DNA of 10,470 nucleotides from Vulcanisaeta sp. UBA163. Lineage in GTDB: Archaea; Thermoproteota; Thermoprotei; Thermoproteales; Thermocladiaceae. The stretch spans positions 17,374 through 27,843 of the forward strand of contig DAJV01000129.1 in the NCBI GenBank assembly GCA_002496475.1, given 5' to 3'. How positions within the stretch are numbered: position 1 is the first letter of the stretch; each line of letters starts with the position of its first letter. Positions 1 to 5,321 of this stretch are shown in pieces. The notes under the pieces are model-generated. The model saw only the letters and a program-made list of their open reading frames with translations, searched no databases and was not told the DNA's origin. The translations under genes were made by a program, and so were the position numbers.

Positions 1-552
1 GTTGGTAAGGATGGTAATGCCCACGAGATTGGGCACTTGGTGATTGACATAAACTCGGAAATACAATGCGGCTGTGGCGGTTACGGTCATTGGGAGGCCC
101 TTGGCTCAGGCGCCAACATACCTAGGGTCATTAAGGAATTCATTAAAGGCAAATCCTATAAATCGGGGCTATACTATGAACTTGCTAAAAATGGTTACGT
201 GAGTACCGAGAGGGTTTTTCAAGCCTACCATGAGGGGGATGAACTTGCGAGGGATTTTATTGATAACTATCTGGCGAGGGTGTATGTTGCTGGGTTAGTG
301 GACGTAGTGAGCGCCTACGACCCAGAAATAATAGTGCTGGGTGGTTCAATGGCGCTTAATAATAAGGAGTTGTTTAAAGGCTTTATCGAAAAATACCTAA
401 AACACTACCTAGCCATACCTATTAAACCAGCGCGTATAGAGTTTACGGAATTCGGCGATGACGTGGGCATAATAGGCGCAGCCGCCCTAGCCATAAGAAC
501 CCCTGACACGCTGTGTAAGTACGTGGACCATTATAAGCGATTCCTTAGTTAA
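1..552 (+). CDS. ROK-family sugar kinase (glucokinase-like), C-terminal part
   Basis: ATP-dependent phosphorylation of a hexose or amino sugar in the cytoplasm is the usual role of this family. The frame is open from the first base, so the gene begins outside the window; 183 residues are visible, about the C-terminal 60 percent of a typical ROK kinase. The visible part starts with the ROK signature: a G-x-A-x-EIGH stretch (His at residue 12), then CGCGGYGHWEALGSG at about residues 23-37, the zinc-binding loop. The third cysteine of the classical C-x-C-G-x-x-G-C pattern is a histidine here, which can also bind zinc. Near the end, IIVLGGS (about residues 111-117) and a GDDVGIIGAAALA segment match the conserved C-terminal ATP-site region. 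An internal TTG at 37 is not the true start. The substrate cannot be told from this fragment. The gene ends in a TAA, and a new promoter follows within 10 bp. Confidence 0.88.
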   Translation, partial: VGKDGNAHEIGHLVIDINSEIQCGCGGYGHWEALGSGANIPRVIKEFIKGKSYKSGLYYELAKNGYVSTERVFQAYHEGDELARDFIDNYLARVYVAGLVDVVSAYDPEIIVLGGSMALNNKELFKGFIEKYLKHYLAIPIKPARIEFTEFGDDVGIIGAAALAIRTPDTLCKYVDHYKRFLS

Positions 553-554
553 GG

Positions 555-570
555 TTAAATTAAAAATAAT
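555..570 (+). promoter_or_regulatory. TATA-like box before the oxidoreductase stub
   Basis: An AT-only stretch (TTAAATTAAAAATAAT) is centred about 24 bp before the ATG at 585. The spacing suits a leaderless archaeal transcript beginning at or next to that ATG. It may now be a promoter for the downstream pth2 and methyltransferase genes. Evidence is position and composition only. Confidence 0.4.
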
Positions 571-584
571 TACTAATCAACCCA

Positions 585-773
585 ATGTCTACGGTTAATA
601 CCGTAATAATTGGTGCAGGGCATAATGGCTTAACCACAGGCATAGTCCCAGCTAAAGCTGGACTAAATGTTTTAGTCCTTAGCCATGCAGTGCGACTTGG
701 TGGACTGGTAACTGGCGTGCCTAATTATAATACAGGTAGGAAGATACTCAATGATTGGGGTTCAATAGGGTGA
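585..773 (+). pseudogene. Truncated FAD/NAD(P)-dependent oxidoreductase (phytoene-desaturase-like N-terminus)
   Basis: Only 62 codons remain of a protein family that is normally about 400-500 residues long. Residues 6-20 read NTVIIGAGHNGLTTG, the Rossmann dinucleotide-binding GxGxxG motif. It is followed by helix, strand (LNVLVL) and RLGGLVTG, the second conserved glycine motif that follows the strand in phytoene-desaturase and amine-oxidase type flavoproteins. Homology then stops and the last roughly 18 residues look unlike the family. The stop TGA overlaps the ATG of pth2 (TGATG). A TATA-like element sits at leaderless distance before the ATG. The catalytic and FAD-closing parts are absent, so it cannot be a working oxidoreductase; I read it as a remnant. 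It could still be translated and couple translation to pth2. I see no continuation of the family in the other frames nearby. Confidence 0.65.
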
Positions 774-1144
774 TGCCCACGTATAAGCAGGTTATTGTGG
801 TTAGGACTGACCTTGGGATGTCCTGCGGTAAGACTGCGGCTCAGGTTGCCCATGGAGCAGTTGGCGCCGTGCTTAGGATCATTGAGGATGGTAGGAGGGA
901 GTGGCTTGAGTGGTTTAGAGCGTGGGAGTCCTCTGGACAGAAGAAGGTGGTCCTTGTAGTTGACTCACTGGATGAGTTGCTTAGGCTTAAGGAGAAGGCC
1001 GATAGGCTGGGCTTACCGACATTCCTCGTTGAGGATGCAGGGCTTACTGAGCTACCGCCTGGCACAGTTACGGTACTGGCCATTGGTCCCGGACCCGAGG
1101 AATTAATTAATAAGGTCACTGGTTCCCTGAGATTGTTAAGGTGA
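773..1144 (+). CDS. pth2: Peptidyl-tRNA hydrolase, Pth2 type
   Basis: Releases tRNA from peptidyl-tRNAs that drop off the ribosome; the Pth2 type is the archaeal and eukaryotic form, unrelated in fold to bacterial Pth. The 123-residue length is typical. Residues 5-30 hold the family signature: KQVIVVRTDL, then GMSCGK with the catalytic-region lysine (about K20), TAAQVAHGAV with conserved His27. VVLVVDSLDELL and LPTFLVEDAGLTELPPGT carry the second half of the active-site region, and VLAIGPGPEELINKVTGSL is the standard C-terminus. I chose the ATG at 773 because family members begin a few residues before KQVIVVR; TTG at 755 and GTG at 770 in the same frame are less likely. The start overlaps the stop of the oxidoreductase stub. 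A second TATA-like stretch (TTATAATA, 725-732) could give it its own promoter. The methyltransferase follows 4 bp downstream, probably in the same transcript. Confidence 0.93.
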   Translation: MPTYKQVIVVRTDLGMSCGKTAAQVAHGAVGAVLRIIEDGRREWLEWFRAWESSGQKKVVLVVDSLDELLRLKEKADRLGLPTFLVEDAGLTELPPGTVTVLAIGPGPEELINKVTGSLRLLR

Positions 1145-1148
1145 TTGT

Positions 1149-1850
1149 GTGAGCTTAACTCAATTCCTTAAGGATGTAATGAATAAGGTCTTCACATACT
1201 CAAACTATGAATTAGTAAATACCGTAGTCACACTCTTCCAATTAAGGAGGCTTAGGTATTGGGGTTTCCGAGAAGTAATATCCTCGGTTGGTAATTGTGA
1301 TGGCTACTTACTTGACCTTGGCGCTGGCGATGGCTCAATGACCAAGTTCATAATACGCAATAGATTTAGGCGCAGGCCCATAATCCTGCTTGACCCAGCA
1401 ATTAGTGGACTTAAGTCAGTGGGTAATCTTTATCCAGAGGTAGTTGATAGGGTCGTTGGCGTTAGTGAGTACTTACCGATCAAGCCTAGATCACTATGCA
1501 CGGTGTACACCGCATTCGCGTTCAGACAGTTTGGGAATAAGGTTCTTGCACTACTTGAAGTACGTAGGGTGCTTAGGAAGGGTGGGTCTTTCATAATTCT
1601 TGATTTTTGGAAACCCGATAATCCATTAACCCATGCAATTCTACTATTCTACTTAACATTCGCATTACCACTATTGGTATCTATCGCGGCGCCGAGGGAG
1701 GTTGGGGATTACGCCACCATGAGGATTACCCTTAGGAACATTGGAGGCTTCTCATGGTTAAGGGGATTAATTAATGACTTAATTGGTAATGTAGTACTTT
1801 ACCGCACTTACCTAGGGATCTTCCTGATAATAAGGGCTGTTAGGTCATAA
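1149..1850 (+). CDS. UbiE/COQ5-like SAM-dependent methyltransferase
   Basis: A class I methyltransferase of 233 residues, starting at GTG 4 bp after pth2. LLDLGAGDGS at residues 54-63 is the SAM-binding glycine-rich motif I, and IILLDPAISGLK (78-89) is motif II with the acidic residue binding the SAM ribose. TAFAFRQFGN (121-130) and EVRRVLRKGGSFIILDFWKP (137-156) match the UbiE/COQ5 pattern in which alternating residues precede the RVLKPGG motif. The hydrophobic stretch at 160-180, then the charged GDYATMRITLRNIGGF, fits the UbiE region that forms the quinone-binding cap. The family methylates the ring of ubiquinone or menaquinone precursors; Thermoproteales make menaquinones, so late menaquinone methylation is the likely role. 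The substrate is inferred, and another lipid-linked substrate is possible. The gene ends 2 bp from the end of the convergent AOR gene. Confidence 0.75.
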   Translation: MSLTQFLKDVMNKVFTYSNYELVNTVVTLFQLRRLRYWGFREVISSVGNCDGYLLDLGAGDGSMTKFIIRNRFRRRPIILLDPAISGLKSVGNLYPEVVDRVVGVSEYLPIKPRSLCTVYTAFAFRQFGNKVLALLEVRRVLRKGGSFIILDFWKPDNPLTHAILLFYLTFALPLLVSIAAPREVGDYATMRITLRNIGGFSWLRGLINDLIGNVVLYRTYLGIFLIIRAVRS

Positions 1851-1852
1851 TT

Positions 1853-3628
1853 TTAAGGCCGTATCTTAAGCCTAGCCAACGTATCCTGCCTAGGTCTTCC
1901 TGTTTCATCATAACCCCTGAGTTCATAGTACTTCCTAACCATGAATGACCACTCCTCCTCAGTAACCACATACTGCCTACCCTCATATTCCACGGACTCC
2001 CTCAACCACCTTTGCGGTAGCCTATCCTGCGCAATGGTGGTTCCATTCATGTACCTGTGAAGCACAATGACCCTTTGCGCTACCTCCCTCAACTCATCAA
2101 TGGTATAATTAAGGCCAGTCACGGCATTCATAACATCTCTAATCACGTCCCACATGTATATAGCCCTGCCAAACTTGCAGAGGAGCATTGAGTCATATAG
2201 TGCATTTCTCTCCTCGAGATCCATGACAGCCTTAACCTTCTCCTCACCTGTGGCGAATCTACCACCTGCTTGACCCACCATATCAATAGCGTAGGCGCTT
2301 GACCACAGGTGATCAGCGCCTCTCTCTGAGATTGCATTATTTAGTATCATGCCCTTGAGGGTCCTGGGATCATAACCAGCTGGTTCAAGGCCTTTATCAT
2401 GTATCGCCAGGTCTTGAACACCGAGTCTTTCAGCAATGGCTTTTGTACCCAGTGCGGCTAACTCACCGAGCCCATGCCTATAGGCAGTGTTGATTATTAA
2501 CTGCCTAATGCCCTCATAATCACCCCACCCTGGTGCACCCTTAATAATGCCCTTATCGCCAAGGTATACCAGGAAGGCTATTGTGTTTCCAAGACTTATT
2601 GTATCAAATCCAAGCCTATCAGCTAGTTCTGCAAGGTCAATGAGCCTCTGTGGATCATGAATACCGGTTAAACCCCCAAGGGCCATCGTGGTCTCATACT
2701 CAAGGTCATACTCCCCATCGCTTGATCTAACCACCTTATGGCACGCCACTGGGCAGTAAAGGCAGGCGCCATGCTTAATGAAGTACCTGGGTTTCAATGA
2801 TTTCTCCCATGATATATCCTCCCAATTAGGCATAACGACCTTGGTCCAGTAAATTGATGGGAAGAAACCCATTCCATTACCGGAGTCTATTAACCTCAGA
2901 GTACCGCCCTGCCTGGTGGGGATCATGCCAGGGCTTGTAACGGCCTGCCTACCAAGGCTCCTAACTAGGTCTTGGTAAGCCTTATCATCAGCCACATCCA
3001 CAGTCTTATTGACGGGCACGAAGGTTATGGCCTTCACATTCTTACTACCCATAACAGCCCCAGCCCCAGTGCGCCCAAACTGTCTCCACTCCTCATGACC
3101 AATGCACGCATACGGCACCCTATTCTCACCAGCAGGTCCAATTGTTAAGACCGCGGAGTCCCTAAACTCCCTCTTAATCGCGTGCTCGGTGCCAACGGTG
3201 TCTAAGCCCCATAACTCCCTGGCATCCCTAAACTCAACCTTACCATCACTAATCACCAAATGAACAGGTTTTGGGTTTACTCCAGTGATTACAACGGCAT
3301 CAACACCTGCATACTTCATGTAGGCGCCCAATGTGCCACCGACGGTTGAGTAACTCCACCTATTCGTGAGTGGTGACTTAAATATGGCAGCGGCCCTAGT
3401 GGCCAGCGGTATCCTCGTCCCGCCCAATGGACCTGTGGCTATTATTAGTGGATTCTCGGCACCATAGGGATCAACATTGTTAAGGCTCAGGTTTAAGTCA
3501 AAAACTATCTTAAGCCCTAATCCCCTACCTCCTATGAATAGCTTGGCATCGCCTTCGCTAATATTTTCTGTCCTTACCTCATTATGGTTCAAATTAATCC
3601 ACAGTATCCTACCAGCATAACCATGCAT
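1853..3628 (-). CDS. aor: Aldehyde:ferredoxin oxidoreductase (tungsten-containing)
   Basis: Oxidises aldehydes to carboxylic acids and reduces ferredoxin, using a bis-pterin tungsten cofactor and one [4Fe-4S] cluster in the cytoplasm. With the ATG at 3628 the protein has 591 residues, close to the usual length of about 605. It opens MHGYAGRILWINL, the family N-terminus, followed by FIGGRGLG (pterin binding). GRTGAGAVMGSKNVKAI (about 185-201) is the second pterin region. The cluster ligands are CLYCPVAC at 289-296 (C289, C292, C296) plus a distant cysteine C484, the same spacing pattern as Pyrococcus AOR. YETTMALGG (312-319) holds the conserved Glu and SERGADHL (about 434-441) the conserved His near the active site. 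A TTG at 3640 would add four residues, but the TATA box at 3654-3663 lies about 28-30 bp before the ATG, so leaderless initiation at 3628 is preferred. Whether it prefers general aldehydes or glyceraldehyde-3-phosphate is not decidable by eye. Confidence 0.93.
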   Translation of the reverse strand: MHGYAGRILWINLNHNEVRTENISEGDAKLFIGGRGLGLKIVFDLNLSLNNVDPYGAENPLIIATGPLGGTRIPLATRAAAIFKSPLTNRWSYSTVGGTLGAYMKYAGVDAVVITGVNPKPVHLVISDGKVEFRDARELWGLDTVGTEHAIKREFRDSAVLTIGPAGENRVPYACIGHEEWRQFGRTGAGAVMGSKNVKAITFVPVNKTVDVADDKAYQDLVRSLGRQAVTSPGMIPTRQGGTLRLIDSGNGMGFFPSIYWTKVVMPNWEDISWEKSLKPRYFIKHGACLYCPVACHKVVRSSDGEYDLEYETTMALGGLTGIHDPQRLIDLAELADRLGFDTISLGNTIAFLVYLGDKGIIKGAPGWGDYEGIRQLIINTAYRHGLGELAALGTKAIAERLGVQDLAIHDKGLEPAGYDPRTLKGMILNNAISERGADHLWSSAYAIDMVGQAGGRFATGEEKVKAVMDLEERNALYDSMLLCKFGRAIYMWDVIRDVMNAVTGLNYTIDELREVAQRVIVLHRYMNGTTIAQDRLPQRWLRESVEYEGRQYVVTEEEWSFMVRKYYELRGYDETGRPRQDTLARLKIRP

Positions 3629-3653
3629 ATTGGCACGCAATGCCCAGCAACTT

Positions 3654-3663
3654 ACTTATAAGG
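3654..3663 (-). promoter_or_regulatory. TATA box of the AOR gene
   Basis: Read on the minus strand this is CCTTATAAGT, centred about 30 bp before the ATG at 3628. The spacing predicts a transcript starting at or just before the ATG, so little or no leader. The core ACTTATAA is repeated 30 bp away in the promoter of the divergent crotonase gene. Confidence 0.55.
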
Positions 3664-3683
3664 ACTTACTCAAACATATTAAT

Positions 3684-3693
3684 ACTTATAAAA
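3684..3693 (+). promoter_or_regulatory. TATA box of the crotonase gene
   Basis: ACTTATAAAA centred about 27 bp before the GTG at 3716, predicting a leaderless transcript. A palindromic CACGTG lies at 3700-3705 between this box and the start codon and could bind a regulator, but one six-base palindrome is weak evidence. Confidence 0.55.
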
Positions 3694-3715
3694 ATTAGGC
3701 ACGTGTCTGGATTCC

Positions 3716-4495
3716 GTGGAAAAAAACTATTCAAGTGGTGGTTGGTTGATAAGGATTAACAATGGAATCGCCGAGGTAATAATAAACAAGCCACCACTTA
3801 ACATAATAACGCATGAAATGAGGAAAGACCTAGGCAGTATAATCAATGAGCTAGAACAGGACAAAGACGTGAAGGTAGTGGTTTTTGAAGGTAGTGGTGA
3901 TAAAGCCTTTTCAGCGGGTGGTGACGTTACTGAATTCCTAAACACAACACCCAATGAATTAATTGACTGGGGAAAAACAATAGAAGAAGTGGAACACATT
4001 AACAAGCCGACCATAGCCCTCCTTAGAGGTCACGTGCTTGGTGCAGGCACGGAATTAGCCCTAGCATGTGACATTAGGATTGGCACGCCGGACGTCGAGA
4101 TTGGACTCCCTGAGATCAGAATCGGCATGACGCCAGCCAGTGGCGGATTAACAAAGATGGTTAAGGCACTCGGTCCACTCCGTGCGAGGTATTACCTACT
4201 CCTTGGTAAGAGGATTAAGGCAGAGGAGGCGCTGCAGTATGGGTTGGTGCATGAGATCGTTGAGCCATCAAGGATCTACGAGAGAGCCATTGAGATTGCA
4301 AAGGACTTAATGTCACTATCACCACTCGTCATTAAGGCTATGAAGGAAGCGATTAGACTTATCCAAGACTCACCCACGGATATTGGTTATGATATTGAGA
4401 GAAAGACCTTCGCATTATTACGATATAGCCAGGACTTCAGGGAGGGTATTGAGGCATTCAAGGGGAAGAGGTTGCCGAGGTTTCAGGGGTTGTAG
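3716..4495 (+). CDS. Enoyl-CoA hydratase/isomerase (crotonase) family protein
   Basis: 259 residues, the standard length of a single-domain crotonase. FSAGGDV (65-71) is the first oxyanion-hole segment that binds the CoA thioester. GHVLGAGTELALACDIRIG (105-123) is the second, with Glu113 in the position of one catalytic glutamate of enoyl-CoA hydratase. LPEIRIGMTPASGG (131-144) carries Glu133, the other catalytic glutamate. Both acids being present supports true hydratase chemistry (reversible water addition to trans-2-enoyl-CoA) over a pure isomerase. GKRIKAEEALQYGLVHEIV and the C-terminal FREGIEAFKGKRLPRF are also family hallmarks. The oxyanion loop reads GAG where many members have GGG; the contact is by main chain, so activity should be kept. 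The gene starts at GTG at leaderless distance from its TATA box and is divergent from AOR. It could serve fatty or amino acid CoA-thioester breakdown; no partner dehydrogenase or thiolase is in the window. Confidence 0.9.
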   Translation: MEKNYSSGGWLIRINNGIAEVIINKPPLNIITHEMRKDLGSIINELEQDKDVKVVVFEGSGDKAFSAGGDVTEFLNTTPNELIDWGKTIEEVEHINKPTIALLRGHVLGAGTELALACDIRIGTPDVEIGLPEIRIGMTPASGGLTKMVKALGPLRARYYLLLGKRIKAEEALQYGLVHEIVEPSRIYERAIEIAKDLMSLSPLVIKAMKEAIRLIQDSPTDIGYDIERKTFALLRYSQDFREGIEAFKGKRLPRFQGL

Positions 4496-4535
4496 TGGCG
4501 AAAAGTTATTAAATCAATACCACATTCTTTAATTA

Positions 4536-4595
4536 ACCACACAGAGTCCCGAAGGATCGGGCCGATGAAGGTCGTGGGTTACCCCGGCCATATTT
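4536..4595 (+). ncRNA. GC-rich double-hairpin element, candidate small RNA
   Basis: Between two convergent genes lies a block (4546-4590) of 30 G or C in 45 bases, inside AT-rich flanks. Two hairpins can be drawn. The first is CCCGA (4548-4552) with TCGGG (4557-4561) around an AGGA loop. The second is GGTCG-T-GGG (4570-4578) with CCC-CGGCC (4582-4589) around a TTA loop, with one G-T pair and one bulged T. An AT-rich stretch at about 4506-4514 (TTATTAAAT) could be a plus-strand TATA box giving a start near 4536; a T-rich stretch (TATTTT) follows at 4591-4596. GC islands in hyperthermophile spacers are a known sign of structured RNA. I cannot assign a class: no C/D boxes, no ACA tail, no tRNA elements. 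Strand and ends are guesses. It could instead be a structured termination region. Confidence 0.3.
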
Positions 4596-4600
4596 TATGT

Positions 4601-4882
4601 TCATTGATTAGGGTTGTTGAGATCCTCAATGACTAAACTTAGGTCATTCGTAACTCTGTATTTAACCTGTCTTATCCTCTCATTATCTATGATATAGATT
4701 TGCGGTATTCTCACAATGCCATTATTAATCCCATACCTGGTTATGAGCCTCATGGCCTCTGGCTCATCATAATTCCTGGTCTCACAATTAACCCCTGCCC
4801 TAAGCAACTGCATGCATAACGCGTCCAACTGGTCCTTGAGGTAGTCCCACTTACTCGTTATTATAATCACCGTCTTGGCCAT
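4601..4882 (-). CDS. Small alpha/beta protein of unknown function (thioredoxin-like or anticodon-binding-like fold)
   Basis: A 93-residue protein starting at ATG 4882. It opens with a hydrophobic strand (KTVIIITS, 3-10), a long helix (about 14-29), a second strand (NCETRNY), a helix with a basic end (about 40-50), then RIPQIYIIDNERI (58-70) and VKYRVTNDLSLVIEDL. The order strand-helix-strand-helix-strand and the IPQIYII-x-x-ERI segment resemble two small folds. One is a thioredoxin/glutaredoxin fold with its cis-proline before a strand, but the CxxC motif is absent (KWDY at that point). The other is the C-terminal anticodon-binding domain of class II (His/Gly/Thr/Pro) tRNA synthetases, where an IP-x-x-I-I-x-G-x-x-x-I pattern and a basic strand follow. 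I slightly favour the second. It diverges from rpl12 over a shared TATA element, which fits a translation-linked role but does not prove one. Confidence 0.7.
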   Translation of the reverse strand: MAKTVIIITSKWDYLKDQLDALCMQLLRAGVNCETRNYDEPEAMRLITRYGINNGIVRIPQIYIIDNERIRQVKYRVTNDLSLVIEDLNNPNQ

Positions 4883-4910
4883 ACCCTTTGGATTTATTGT
4901 ATTAAGTAAT

Positions 4911-4920
4911 GTTTTTAAAG
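4911..4920. promoter_or_regulatory. Shared bidirectional TATA element
   Basis: GTTTTTAAAG reads as a TATA-like box on both strands (TTTTTAAA one way, CTTTAAAAA the other). Its centre (about 4916) is 33-34 bp from both the ATG of rpl12 (4949) and the ATG of the minus-strand gene (4882). Taking 26 bp to the transcription start, both transcripts would carry leaders of about 8 bases. No other good TATA box is seen between the two start codons. Confidence 0.45.
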
Positions 4921-4940
4921 TGGCTCTTAAGTGTCATGTC

Positions 4941-4946
4941 GAGGAG
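4941..4946 (+). promoter_or_regulatory. Shine-Dalgarno-like site of rpl12
   Basis: GAGGAG ends two bases before the ATG at 4949. The spacing is short, but it is the only purine-rich site near, and it lies just at the predicted transcript start. It supports starting at 4949 and not at the in-frame GTG at 4931, which would place the site inside the coding region. Confidence 0.4.
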
Positions 4947-4948
4947 AT

Positions 4949-5284
4949 ATGGAATACGTATATGCAGCATTACTATTGCACTACGGTAAACAACCCATTA
5001 GCGAGGAGAATGTGGTTAAGGTTCTACAGGCAGCTGGTATACAGGTTGATGAGGTTAGGGTTAAGGCACTGGTTGCGGCTTTAAAGGAGGTTAATATTGA
5101 CGAGGCTATAAAAACCGCGGTAGCTATGCCCGTGGCAGCCGCCCCAACAGCAACATCGGGTGGCGCTGCGGCTGGTGGTGAACAGAAGGCTGAGGCTAAG
5201 GCGGAGGAGAAGAAGGCTGAGGAAAAGAAGGAGGGCCCAAGTGAGGAGGAGATCGCTGCTGGTTTATCAAGCTTGTTCGGTTGA
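4949..5284 (+). CDS. rpl12: Large-subunit ribosomal protein L12 (archaeal P1 type, stalk)
   Basis: Forms the flexible lateral stalk of the 50S subunit; dimers attach to the L10/P0 base and recruit translation GTPases. The 111-residue length is typical. MEYVYAALLLHY at the N-terminus is the dimerisation and P0-binding domain (about 1-58), with NVVKVLQAAGIQVDE and VKALVAALKEVNIDEAI as its helices. An alanine/glycine-rich hinge follows (about 59-79), then a lysine/glutamate stretch (80-96), then the terminal EEEIAAGLSSLFG that contacts elongation factors. The in-frame GTG at 4931 would add SCRGD residues not seen at the start of this family, so ATG 4949 is chosen. Archaeal rpl12 often follows rpl10 in the L11-L1-L10-L12 cluster; here it has its own promoter and its upstream neighbour is divergent. 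Confidence 0.96.
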   Translation: MEYVYAALLLHYGKQPISEENVVKVLQAAGIQVDEVRVKALVAALKEVNIDEAIKTAVAMPVAAAPTATSGGAAAGGEQKAEAKAEEKKAEEKKEGPSEEEIAAGLSSLFG

Positions 5285-5315
5285 TTAAAATATTTTACCT
5301 TACTAATATTGGTGT

Positions 5316-5321
5316 AAAAAA
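5316..5321 (-). terminator. Oligo-T tract after the membrane protein gene
   Basis: Read on the minus strand, six T follow directly after the stop codon at 5322-5324, and the next 30 bp toward rpl12 are strongly AT-rich. Runs of T suffice to end transcription in archaea. The region separates two convergent genes. Confidence 0.4.

Noticed and set aside
841..1119. Minus-strand ORF of 92 codons inside pth2
   Set aside because: It lies entirely opposite a well-recognised gene and encodes a Ser/Thr/Pro-rich low-complexity product with no family features; a shadow of the plus-strand codon pattern.
2143..2337. Minus-strand ORF of 64 codons in a second frame of the AOR gene
   Set aside because: Same strand but other frame inside a fully conserved AOR coding region; no homology marks.
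4540..4595. tRNA, split-tRNA half, or box C/D RNA in the GC-rich spacer
   Set aside because: No T-loop TTCRA element, no D-loop GG and no fitting acceptor stem on either strand. GATGA at 4564-4568 is only a partial C box and no CTGA D box follows.
4566..4637. Mini-ORF (ATG 4566, 23 codons) through the GC-rich hairpin
   Set aside because: No Shine-Dalgarno site, runs into the end of the convergent gene, and the GC-rich palindromes are better explained by RNA structure.
4875..5084. Plus-strand ORF of 69 codons overlapping rpl12 in another frame
   Set aside because: Most of it overlaps the firmly identified L12 frame, it begins inside the divergent gene, and its product is Arg/Leu/Tyr-rich without family marks.
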